This document shows positions 28,339 through 35,714 of a DNA stretch of 64,000 bases, piece by piece; position 1 is the stretch's first letter; each line of letters opens with the position of its first letter. The notes under the pieces were generated by a model. It ran no database searches, was not told where the DNA came from, and saw only the letters and a list, made by a program, of their open reading frames with translations. The translations under genes were made by a program, and so were the position numbers. The DNA lies in the NCBI RefSeq assembly GCF_026000115.1, contig NZ_AP026867.1, positions 6,239,001 to 6,303,000 on the forward strand, given 5' to 3'. Source of the stretch: Aureispira anguillae (GTDB taxonomy: Bacteria; Bacteroidota; Bacteroidia; Chitinophagales; Saprospiraceae).

Positions 28339-29118
28339 ATGGCAAATGTAGAAAAAAGTAGACTGATTGAAGCGTATTACCGAGGCACCTTAAATGGGGC
28401 AGACAAAGGTTATTTGAAGCAACTCATGAGTGAAGATCCTAGTTTTAGACAAGAAGTTAAAGATTATAAGCATATTTTTAATGGGTTAGAAGCATTGCAT
28501 GTTGAACATTTCCAGGCAAATCTAGCCCAGATGGAGAAAAAATATCAGGATAATGTGGTTGCAATGAGTCCAAAAACAACCATAAGACCTTTTCAAAAAT
28601 TGTACTATGCAGCAGCAGCAGTTGCACTCCTTATCTGTTGTAGCATAACTTATCATCTGATGACACCTTCTGTTTTTGATCAACATTTTGCAGCTTCAGA
28701 ATCAATCGCAGTGCATATTGAATCAATTCGAGCAGGTGGACAAACAATGTCAACAGAGGAGCAAATCAAAAAAAGTGCTTTTACTGCTTATCAACAAAAA
28801 GAATATTCCCAAAGTATTTCTTTGTTAAAAGATTATCTAAATACTTATCCTGAAACCGCTTCTAAAGATTACCAGTCAATATTGGTTTTAGGGGTTGCTC
28901 AATTGGCAGAAGGAAAAGTTGAACAAGCTACCAGAACGTTAGAATTGGTTATTAAAGGAAGAGACTCTTCTTATAAACAAGAGGCCGAATGGATGTGGGT
29001 ATTAGCGCAAATAAAACTGGATAATAAAGAAGCTGCGAAAAAAGTTCTTCAAGATATTATTGATCAAAAAGGACATATCCACAAAGAAAAAGCGCTTGAA
29101 GTTCAACATCAACTTTAA
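28339..29118 (+). CDS. single-span membrane protein with C-terminal TPRs, putative anti-sigma factor
   Basis: 259 residues. The N-terminal ~80 residues are cytoplasmic and helical (SRLIEAYYRGTLNGADKGYL, DPSFRQEVKDYKHIFNGLEAL), as in anti-sigma domains without zinc. A transmembrane helix follows at about 92-107 (YYAAAAVALLICCSITYHLM). The outer part has TPR-like helices (FTAYQQKEYSQSISLLKDYL, LVLGVAQLAEGKVEQATRTLE). Its place 62 bp behind the sigma factor gene supports a sigma/anti-sigma pair with a TPR sensor outside the cytoplasm. This role is inferred from context and topology only. Confidence 0.7.
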   Translation: MANVEKSRLIEAYYRGTLNGADKGYLKQLMSEDPSFRQEVKDYKHIFNGLEALHVEHFQANLAQMEKKYQDNVVAMSPKTTIRPFQKLYYAAAAVALLICCSITYHLMTPSVFDQHFAASESIAVHIESIRAGGQTMSTEEQIKKSAFTAYQQKEYSQSISLLKDYLNTYPETASKDYQSILVLGVAQLAEGKVEQATRTLELVIKGRDSSYKQEAEWMWVLAQIKLDNKEAAKKVLQDIIDQKGHIHKEKALEVQHQL

Positions 29119-29140
29119 AAAGCTAAAAAATATTTTTATA

Positions 29141-29173
29141 AAAGGAGGCTGCCTGAAAAGAGCAGCCTCTTTT
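29141..29173 (+). terminator. intrinsic terminator after the sigma/anti-sigma pair
   Basis: Stem GAGGCTGC / GCAGCCTC (29145-29152 with 29162-29169), extended by A-T pairs, loop CTGAAAAGA, then TTTTATT. Confidence 0.88.
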
Positions 29174-29295
29174 ATTGCTAGAGCCTTCAAAAAAGATAGG
29201 TGAATTGGACGAGGTTCTAAATAAGTCAATCTTATTTTTTGAAAAAATAAAAAAAGGCTGTACTTTAGCAACCCTCATTCAAGAATGAGATAATA

Positions 29296-29368
29296 CGGGA
29301 TGTAGCTCAGTTGGTAGAGTACGCGTCTGGGGGGCGTGAGGTCGCTGGTTCAAGTCCAGTCATCCCGA
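29296..29368 (+). tRNA. tRNA-Pro (anticodon GGG)
   Basis: The 73-nt sequence folds as a cloverleaf: acceptor CGGGATG / CATCCCG (perfect 7 bp), TA at 8-9, D stem GCTC with loop AGTTGGTA, anticodon loop CTGGGGG giving anticodon GGG, short variable loop AGGTC, T arm GCTGG TTCAAGT CCAGT, discriminator A. The 3' CCA is not encoded (ACA follows). The CGGGATGTAGCTCAG start is usual for bacterial tRNA-Pro. It marks the left edge of the accessory region and is a plausible integration target, although I found no second copy of its 3' end. Confidence 0.92.
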
Positions 29369-29380
29369 CATAGATTTTTA

Positions 29381-29419
29381 AGCCGCAAATAATTGATTTT
29401 TAATTGTTTGTGGCTTTTG
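29381..29419 (+). terminator. terminator after tRNA-Pro
   Basis: A 14-bp stem AGCCGCAAATAATT / AATTGTTTGTGGCT (29381-29394 with 29402-29415, two G-T pairs), loop GATTTTT, followed by TTTGT. It begins 12 bases after the tRNA 3' end. Confidence 0.75.
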
Positions 29420-29463
29420 TCGTTTTGGGGTTGCTCTTGTGCTGTTGAAACTGTTTAATATTC

Positions 29464-30000
29464 TTATTGCATTTTGACGGTTTTTGTACGGATTCTTTGA
29501 AAAATCATTTTTCTGTGACGAATAAAATACATAAAAACAATTGCAAAGTGTTTGTCATCATCTGCATCAACGTGAATGCCATTGATACGCAAACCTGTTC
29601 CACATTTTGCCAATCCTGCTAATACAGTAAGTGTGTTTGCTCCAAATGTACTGCCAATTTCTAAGCGAGCATCTACGGCAGTCAATAAGCCAAAGATTGG
29701 CAAACTGTCCTTGTCAACACCGGTTAATACAGTTGTTTTAGTAGGGTTTCCATCTATTTCAGGTAAAAAGACAGTTAAAGAAATTTCTCCCTCTTCTGAA
29801 TGTCCTTTACGGTTAGCAATTAAAGAATAGTTAGAGCCAACAATACCGCCCATTTCTTCAACATCGTTAATCAATTCAATTTCTGCTGTTCCTTCTGGCA
29901 AAGGAGCGTAGGAGTTTTTGCCTTTTACTTTTGCGTGTGGTGTAGCAATGCACAAATCGGCTAAAATAGGGGTGTAAATACGAATGACTTCTTGGTTCAT
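29464..30000 (-). CDS. unrecognised protein in a tRNA-adjacent minus-strand gene trio
   Basis: 178 residues, soluble, beta-rich with glycine turns: EVIRIYTPILADLCIATPHAK, AEIELINDVEEMGGIVGSNY, ISLTVFLPEIDGNPTKTTVL, and a basic C terminus RHRKMIFQRIRTKTVKM. No signal peptide or catalytic motif. It is the third gene of three closely spaced minus-strand genes (14 bp after the previous stop). The compact packing, small sizes and position beside tRNA-Pro suggest a fragment of a phage or other mobile element, but I do not recognise any structural or replication family. Confidence 0.6.
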   Translation of the reverse strand: MNQEVIRIYTPILADLCIATPHAKVKGKNSYAPLPEGTAEIELINDVEEMGGIVGSNYSLIANRKGHSEEGEISLTVFLPEIDGNPTKTTVLTGVDKDSLPIFGLLTAVDARLEIGSTFGANTLTVLAGLAKCGTGLRINGIHVDADDDKHFAIVFMYFIRHRKMIFQRIRTKTVKMQ

Positions 30001-30014
30001 CTTAATATATGGGT

Positions 30015-30317
30015 TTAAAGAGTTGTTTTAAATAAGAATACAATTGTTTGAATTTGAGATAGAGCCATTTGAAAGATTTGCAAATGAGTTTTTGATTGGT
30101 CATGAATAAAAAGACACTTTAGGGTGTCAAGTATTATGATAATGCCTTGTTGATACTCGATGCTTTGAGAGAGCGTGATAATGGTGTTAGCGTGATTGTG
30201 CAAACCAATGAAATTGAGTTTCATGATAAGACTGTCAATGCCATCGCTAAGATTGTAAATACCAACATTAAAAAAGGTGAGTAGCCATGTAATGGGCTTA
30301 GAGAAAAATGCTTTCAT
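30015..30317 (-). CDS. small unrecognised protein, hydrophobic, in the same trio
   Basis: 100 residues with hydrophobic and amphipathic stretches: KAFFSKPITWLLTFFNVGIY at the N terminus, and IIIILDTLKCLFIHD near residue 58-72. It could be membrane-associated but has no classic long membrane helix. It starts one base after the stop of the 36-codon gene upstream and ends 14 bp before the 178-residue gene. No family recognised. Confidence 0.5.
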   Translation of the reverse strand: MKAFFSKPITWLLTFFNVGIYNLSDGIDSLIMKLNFIGLHNHANTIITLSQSIEYQQGIIIILDTLKCLFIHDQSKTHLQIFQMALSQIQTIVFLFKTTL

Positions 30318-30318
30318 T

Positions 30319-30429
30319 CTAAAGGAGTTTTTTCTTGATAATCATTAATAGTAAAATTGTTGTACCAATCAAGCCAATGGTCAAATAATCAAATTTGATC
30401 TCGATCACAATGTTATCAGGGATAAGCAT
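30319..30429 (-). CDS. 36-residue single-span membrane peptide
   Basis: An ATG at 30427-30429 and TAG at 30319-30321 give 36 residues. An N-terminal acidic stretch (MLIPDNIVIEIKFDY) is followed by one hydrophobic helix (LTIGLIGTTILLLMII) and a basic tail KKKLL, a good membrane topology (N-out, K-rich end in the cytoplasm). Its stop lies one base before the next start, which supports translation as part of the trio. Tiny membrane peptides of this kind are common in phages (holin-like or virion membrane proteins), but this is inference. Confidence 0.5.
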   Translation of the reverse strand: MLIPDNIVIEIKFDYLTIGLIGTTILLLMIIKKKLL

Positions 30430-30731
30430 AAAAAAGGGTTTAGTTGCTCATGATAAAATGGTTTTAAGGATTAGTTTCGGTTTGTTTAGTTGATAGTACA
30501 AAGATGCAGCAAAAAACACCAAAAAAGCGAGTTTTGAAGGCTGTTTTTGTGCATTTTATGGCGTATTTCAGGCGATTACGCCTAGTGGCTGTTATCCTAA
30601 AAACTTAGGCGTATATGTTTGTTTGAGGGGGGGCGAAAGGGGGAGTTGGGGAAATACGAGATGTGGTTTGTTTTATTTCATGAATGCATTATTGATAAGT
30701 ATGAAAATAGACTGCCTTTGAGTATTTAGTG
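30430..30731. other. non-coding leader with iterated GGCGTA motifs and a G-rich patch
   Basis: No open frame. The motif GGCGTA occurs at about 30560 and 30607 on the plus strand and once inverted in the palindrome AGGCGATTACGCCT at 30570-30583. Bases 30627-30651 hold three G tracts (7, 5 and 4 Gs), which stand out in this AT-rich sequence and could form a G-quadruplex. The stretch separates the minus-strand trio from the divergent defence cassette. Confidence 0.45.
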
Positions 30732-30764
30732 TTTGAATAATTTAGTTTAGTAATTGTAGTTTTG
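30732..30764 (+). promoter_or_regulatory. probable promoter of the HsdM-HsdS-ATPase-HNH cassette
   Basis: TTTG at 30732-30735 and TAGTTTTG at 30757-30764, separated by 21 bases, fit the Bacteroidota primary promoter pattern TTTG-N(~19)-TAnnTTTG. Transcription would start near 30771, leaving a leader of about 130 nt before the hsdM start at 30900. The last four bases of the -7 box are also the first four of a perfect palindrome. Confidence 0.55.
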
Positions 30765-30787
30765 TTGCAACAAATTACTTATGTAAT
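30761..30787 (+). promoter_or_regulatory. two abutting palindromes over the cassette transcription start (operator candidate)
   Basis: TTTGTTGCAACAAA (30761-30774) is a perfect 14-bp palindrome overlapping the -7 box. ATTACTTATGTAAT (30774-30787) follows directly and differs from a perfect palindrome at one position. A protein bound here would block the promoter. No regulator gene is in the cassette. Confidence 0.5.
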
Positions 30788-30869
30788 TGGAATTAAACCC
30801 ATCATTAGTTTTGTCAACTCTTCTCTTCTATGTATTTTACCACAAATACAACTTCGTATAAAATTCAAT

Positions 30870-30883
30870 ATTACTTAAGTAAT
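30870..30883 (+). promoter_or_regulatory. second copy of the ATTACTTAnGTAAT palindrome before hsdM
   Basis: ATTACTTAAGTAAT is a perfect 14-bp palindrome 17 bases before the hsdM start codon, 96 bp (about nine helical turns) from the similar site at 30774-30787. Spacing in near-whole turns suits looping or cooperative binding by one repressor. The same 12-bp core TTACTTAAGTAA recurs at 56169-56180. Confidence 0.5.
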
Positions 30884-30899
30884 TACACAAAGAAAAACG

Positions 30900-32531
30900 A
30901 TGCAAAATCCAATAATTAAAGCTAAAGTTCAATCCTTATGGGATAGGCTATGGGCAGGAGGACTTTCTAATCCCATCACTGCTATAGAACAAATTTCGTT
31001 TTTACTTTTCATGAAACGACTGGAGAAAATTAAACCTGATATAAATGAAGAACATGTATGGAGTTTTTATAGGGGCATAAAGGGCGAAAAACTAGTAAAA
31101 CATGTGAAAGAGGATGTTTTTGAATATATAAAAATTAAATTAGCAAATGAGAGTGAACCATTTGCTAAGGCTATGGTTGATGCTACTTTTAGAATAACTA
31201 ATCCTACGTTGTTAGAAGACGCCATTCAGTTTATTGATGACATATATATAGAAATAGAAAAAGAAGAAGCAAAGAACCAATATTTTCAGGATATTCAAGG
31301 TGATTTATATGAGCATTTATTAAGGCATACAAGTGAGGCAGGAAAGAATGGACAATTTAGAACTCCTCGACATATAATTCAGATGATGTGTGAAATGCTT
31401 GATCCTGATTTCGATGGGAAAATATGCGATTTAGCAAGTGGGTCGGCTGGATTTTTAGTAGGAGCATATCAGTATATAATAACAAAGTATTCAGAAGAAA
31501 TTAAATCTGATGAAAATGGATTACCAAAAGGATTGGATGGGAACAAATTAGATGAAGCACAAAAAAAGAAACTCAAAGAAGAAACTTTCTTTGGGTTTGA
31601 TATTGACCAAACTATGGTACGGATTGGTATGATGAATCTAATGATGCATGGTATTACTAAACCCAATATAATTCACCTTGATACTCTTTCAGAGGAATAT
31701 GAAAACTATGAATCAAATAGGACTCTTGATGAGATAAGTGATGCTTTTCAAGAAGGAAAACTTGAGTTTACAGGAAGTATAAATGAAGAGGAAGGTGGAA
31801 TGGAAGTCACTAAAATAGACCAATCTGCCGAAAAGTATAGCTATATTTTAGCTAATCCTCCATTTACTGGTAAAATTAATAGTCTTACAGTAAGTGAAAA
31901 TTTAGACAGAACTTATCCTCCTAAATATAAAGAGGATAAACGAGTTAAACAGACAGTACAATCTGAATTGTTGTTTTTAGAAAGAATTGTATTTATGCTT
32001 GAAGTTGGAGGACGAGCTGCTGTAATTGTACCAGAAGGTGTATTGTTTAATGCAGGAAAAGCTCATAAAAAAATTCGGGAAATTTTAATGATGGATTGTA
32101 ATTTACAAGGAATTGTTTCTTTACCAGAAGGGGCTTTCTTGCCGTATACAGGAGTTAAGACATCTATTTTATTGTTTGAAAAAAGGGAATTAAGAGGAGA
32201 AGTGCCTCAATCTATAGATGTTTGGTTTTATGAATTAAAATCAGATGGTTATTCTTTAGATTCTAATAGAAGAAGATTGAAAGAAAGCCCTTTACCTATA
32301 GCTATAAATGAATGGAAAGAACGAAATAAAAAAAATCAAAATAATAAAAAGCTACAACATTTTTCCATTCCATTTGAAGAGATTAAGCAGAATGGATTTG
32401 AGTTAAACTTCAATTTATATAAAGAATTTATTTATGAAAATCAAAGTTTAAGAAAACCTGATAGTATTTTAGACCAATTGTCAGAATTAGAAAAAGAAAT
32501 ATTGGTTGGTATAGAAGATTTGAAAAAATAG
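30900..32531 (+). CDS. hsdM: type I restriction-modification methyltransferase subunit
   Basis: 543 residues. The N-terminal helical domain (MQNPIIKAKVQSLWDRLWAGG, ISFLLFMKRLEKIKPD) matches HsdM_N. The N6-adenine methyltransferase core has motif I CDLASGSAGFLVGAYQYI (about residues 176-193) and the catalytic motif LANPPFTGK (about 317-325, NPPF). YEHLLRHTSEAGKNGQFRTP precedes it, as in HsdM proteins. With HsdS it should methylate adenine in a bipartite target and mark self DNA. The start ATG is at 30900. The gene stops 5 bp before hsdS. No hsdR lies anywhere in the region. Confidence 0.92.
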   Translation: MQNPIIKAKVQSLWDRLWAGGLSNPITAIEQISFLLFMKRLEKIKPDINEEHVWSFYRGIKGEKLVKHVKEDVFEYIKIKLANESEPFAKAMVDATFRITNPTLLEDAIQFIDDIYIEIEKEEAKNQYFQDIQGDLYEHLLRHTSEAGKNGQFRTPRHIIQMMCEMLDPDFDGKICDLASGSAGFLVGAYQYIITKYSEEIKSDENGLPKGLDGNKLDEAQKKKLKEETFFGFDIDQTMVRIGMMNLMMHGITKPNIIHLDTLSEEYENYESNRTLDEISDAFQEGKLEFTGSINEEEGGMEVTKIDQSAEKYSYILANPPFTGKINSLTVSENLDRTYPPKYKEDKRVKQTVQSELLFLERIVFMLEVGGRAAVIVPEGVLFNAGKAHKKIREILMMDCNLQGIVSLPEGAFLPYTGVKTSILLFEKRELRGEVPQSIDVWFYELKSDGYSLDSNRRRLKESPLPIAINEWKERNKKNQNNKKLQHFSIPFEEIKQNGFELNFNLYKEFIYENQSLRKPDSILDQLSELEKEILVGIEDLKK

Positions 32532-32536
32532 GAAAT

Positions 32537-33988
32537 ATGATGGAGTATAAGCTAGGAGATATTTGTTTTATACAAAGTGGGGGAACTCCAAAAAGGTCAA
32601 ATAAAAAATTTTATTCCCCTGCTTTTATTCCATGGGTTAAGATAGGAGATTTGGGGGAAAATGAAGTAATCTTTAAAACAGAGGAAAGCTTAAGTGAAGA
32701 TGGACTCATTGCTATAAATAATAGAATCTTCCCCAAGGGAACTATTCTACTTGCTCTGTATGGTGCGACATTAGGGAAAACAGGGATTGCAGGGATAGAG
32801 TTAACTTCTAATCAGGCTATTTTAGGCATTAATACATTAGATGATAAAATACTCCTGAATCAATACCTAAAATATTGGCTAGACTTTAATGTGAAGAAGT
32901 TTCAGTTTGAGGGAAAAGGAGGAACTTACAAGAATTTGAGTAAAAAGTATATTAGTAACTTGAAAATATCTATTCCCTCAATAGATGTGCAAAGAATTGC
33001 GGTTCAAAAAATTAATAAAATAATAAATCTGTTAGATAAAAGGCAATTAACCATTGATTTACTTGATGAGTATCTAGAAAGTCTTTTTGTGCATACTTTT
33101 CTTGAAAACTCCATGTCTAAAAATTGGCAAATCCTTCCTATTTCAGATATTGTTAAATCTTCGACATATGGAACATCTAAAAAAGCAAATTTAGAGAAAA
33201 GGGGAATGCCTATTCTGAGGATGAATAATATTACCTATAAAGGAGAGTTAAATTTAGAGAAGTTGAAGTGGGTAGAATATACAGCATCAGAAAAAAATAA
33301 ATATAAACTAAGTAATGGGGATGTGTTATTCAATCGAACTAATAGTAAAGAGTTAGTTGGTAAGACGGCTGTATGGGATCGAGGGGAAGGATTTACCTAC
33401 GCAGGTTATTTGGTGAAGTTTGTATTAAACTTTGAGATAGTTAATCCATATTATTTTAGTAGTTTCTTAAATTCAAATTTTGGAAAGAAAATATTATACC
33501 ACAAGGCTCGTCCTTCAGGTAATATGGTTAATTTTAGCCCTCCTTTGTTAAAAAAGGAAAATATTTTGGTCCCTCCAATTGAATTACAGAATGAATTTGA
33601 GAATTCTTATAAAAAGATAAAAATTCATAAACAGAAGCTATTAAAATCTAGAATTTTAATAGAAGAGTTGTTGCAAGCTTTTATTTATCAGACATTTTTT
33701 TTGCAAGAAAAACTTAAAGTAAAAGATGAGATTTCTACATTATTGTATGATAATGTTCAATTAGAATTATTTCTCAACACTTTTAATGCGTCAGATTTCC
33801 AAAGTATTGATCAATACAATATTGAAGTTGAAAAATTGTTTAAAATTTTGGAGAAAACAAATTTAAGAATTAAAGAAAATGAAGAATTTAGAAATGGAAT
33901 AATCCAATTGAAAAAAGGAAACAAAGTAGAGCTAATAGCTCGAAAGGATTACTTGAACCAAATAATTAATGAAACTAAAGAGTCTTAA
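32537..33988 (+). CDS. hsdS: type I specificity subunit with extra C-terminal segment
   Basis: 483 residues. Two target recognition domains are seen: TRD1 from EYKLGDICFIQSGGTPKRS to about 150, then a conserved helix (IPSIDVQRIAVQKINKIINL), then TRD2 from NWQILPISDIVKSSTYGTSKK to about 350, and a second helix (IPIELQNEF-type: PPIELQNEFENSYKKIK). These define the two half-sites. About 100 further residues follow (VKDEISTLLYDNVQLELFLN to the end) that I do not see in ordinary HsdS proteins. They may dock the ATPase encoded next, whose gene overlaps this one by 20 bp. An alternative start is one codon downstream. Confidence 0.88.
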   Translation: MMEYKLGDICFIQSGGTPKRSNKKFYSPAFIPWVKIGDLGENEVIFKTEESLSEDGLIAINNRIFPKGTILLALYGATLGKTGIAGIELTSNQAILGINTLDDKILLNQYLKYWLDFNVKKFQFEGKGGTYKNLSKKYISNLKISIPSIDVQRIAVQKINKIINLLDKRQLTIDLLDEYLESLFVHTFLENSMSKNWQILPISDIVKSSTYGTSKKANLEKRGMPILRMNNITYKGELNLEKLKWVEYTASEKNKYKLSNGDVLFNRTNSKELVGKTAVWDRGEGFTYAGYLVKFVLNFEIVNPYYFSSFLNSNFGKKILYHKARPSGNMVNFSPPLLKKENILVPPIELQNEFENSYKKIKIHKQKLLKSRILIEELLQAFIYQTFFLQEKLKVKDEISTLLYDNVQLELFLNTFNASDFQSIDQYNIEVEKLFKILEKTNLRIKENEEFRNGIIQLKKGNKVELIARKDYLNQIINETKES

Positions 33989-35714
33989 AATACAATCAAA
34001 ATTTAGAAGTTTAAGTGCTTCTTTTGAAATTGACTTTAGATATCCTTTTGAAGAAGGGATTTCAGAAGATGAGTTGAATAGATTCCACCCATTTTGTTTT
34101 GCAGGGTTGAATGGAAGTGGAAAATCAAATGTACTAGAGGCATTAGCTAATATTTTTTACTATATAGAAGGTTGTGTGAACGTTAACCAACCTGATAATT
34201 TTTGTGATGTTTTTAGTTATGAAGAATCTATGCCAAATGCTTTTGATTTAGAGTATTTTATTGTTCCTAAATTTGGAGATGACTATATAAAAAATCACGA
34301 TTATGTTATTGAACGTCTAAATAAAGTTATTCTATCAAAAAAAGAAGGAGAAATAGTTAGGATGTTTATTCAGCCCTATCCATTTAGTGATGATAAAACA
34401 ATTGAAGAGCAAAGAGTAAAACCTACTGATGCAGAAATTAGGGATAGGCGTTCTGCCCCAGCCAAAGCTTTTTTACCTAATTTAGTTATTGCTTATTCTT
34501 CAGGAGAGAATGAAATTTTAAGTATCCCTTTTCTGAAAACAAGGTTATTACAATATGATGAATATAAAGAACACCTACTTAAAAATTATGAATATAATAA
34601 ACCAGAAAGTAGTTTAATTTATATTGATTATGAAATGAGCCAAGCTGTATTATTGGCTAATCTAATTTTTAATAATAACAAAGATAATGGTGATGTATTA
34701 AAACCAATTCGAGATGAATTAGGAATTTTAAATGTTGCTAGATTTAGAATGAATCTTAGACCCCATAGATTAGAGGAGAATAAAAAATATAGAATATTAG
34801 ATCAAGTGTACAGTAAAGAAAATGAACAGGAGGATAGAATTATAAATAAATTCAAAAATTGTTCTACTTGTTATTTTGAATCAGAGGATCATTTGGTTTT
34901 AGATTTTTGGATTAATGAAGCAACAAAAGATGCTTTTTGTGATAATTTTGATGGGATTTTTGATTTATTTCAAGCCTTTCAGCTTCTCTATACTTTAAAT
35001 TATCGTGCATTGTCTCCTTCTATTAAAACTGATGTTTACCAATCAAAGGGGTATTATACTGATGGTAAAATTCCTGAGCCATCCCCTTATGAACAAGCAT
35101 TTCATTTTTTAGATTACTATATTGAAAAAGAAATAAAAGAAACAGGTGAGGTTATAAATCTCTTATTGAAAAACTTATCTGATGGAGAGCAGCAGTTTCT
35201 TCATAGTCTTGGTATTTGTTTAATGTTAAAAAATAGAAATGCACTATTATTATTAGATGAGCCAGAAACTCACTTTAACCCTGATTGGAGGTCAAAATTC
35301 ATAAGGACTTTAAAACTCAGTTTAGAGAAAAGCAATAGTAATAATTTGATGCGTGATATTATTATTACATCTCATTCGCCGTTTATTATATCGGACTGTT
35401 TACCTGATAATGTTTTTATTTTTAAAAGAAATAAAGAAGATGAATATAAAGTAATTTGCGAAAGACCTGATTTTAATACTTATGGTACTTCGATTGATAT
35501 AATAATGGAGCAAATTTTTAAAAAAAGAGCAACTATTGGTGATTTGTCGAAAAGTGAGTTAGTTTATGATATAGATAGTATTTCTGATATTGAAGAAATA
35601 AAAAAAATAAAAAAGGAAGTTTCTTCTAGAATGGGAGACTCTCTTGAAAAAGTTTTTTTGTATGATAGGCTAAATAGAAAAGAACGACAATTAAAAAAGG
35701 ATCAAAATGCTTAG
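33969..35714 (+). CDS. restriction-associated AAA/SMC-like ATPase
   Basis: 581 residues. Walker A is GLNGSGKSNVLEAL (about 46-59), placed near the N terminus as in OLD/RecF/SMC-like ATPases. The ABC-type signature is LSDGEQQFLHSLGI (about 400-413), Walker B is LLLLDEPETHFNP (about 427-439), and the His switch is IIITSHSPFIISD (about 463-475). The long middle part is poorly conserved and likely forms the sensor or coiled-coil arms. No nuclease or TOPRIM motif follows, so the next gene's HNH protein is the likely effector. This matches the 'restriction system-associated AAA family ATPase' type and is PtuA-like in general architecture. It overlaps hsdS by 20 bp and the HNH gene by 8 bp. Confidence 0.85.
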   Translation: MKLKSLKIQSKFRSLSASFEIDFRYPFEEGISEDELNRFHPFCFAGLNGSGKSNVLEALANIFYYIEGCVNVNQPDNFCDVFSYEESMPNAFDLEYFIVPKFGDDYIKNHDYVIERLNKVILSKKEGEIVRMFIQPYPFSDDKTIEEQRVKPTDAEIRDRRSAPAKAFLPNLVIAYSSGENEILSIPFLKTRLLQYDEYKEHLLKNYEYNKPESSLIYIDYEMSQAVLLANLIFNNNKDNGDVLKPIRDELGILNVARFRMNLRPHRLEENKKYRILDQVYSKENEQEDRIINKFKNCSTCYFESEDHLVLDFWINEATKDAFCDNFDGIFDLFQAFQLLYTLNYRALSPSIKTDVYQSKGYYTDGKIPEPSPYEQAFHFLDYYIEKEIKETGEVINLLLKNLSDGEQQFLHSLGICLMLKNRNALLLLDEPETHFNPDWRSKFIRTLKLSLEKSNSNNLMRDIIITSHSPFIISDCLPDNVFIFKRNKEDEYKVICERPDFNTYGTSIDIIMEQIFKKRATIGDLSKSELVYDIDSISDIEEIKKIKKEVSSRMGDSLEKVFLYDRLNRKERQLKKDQNA

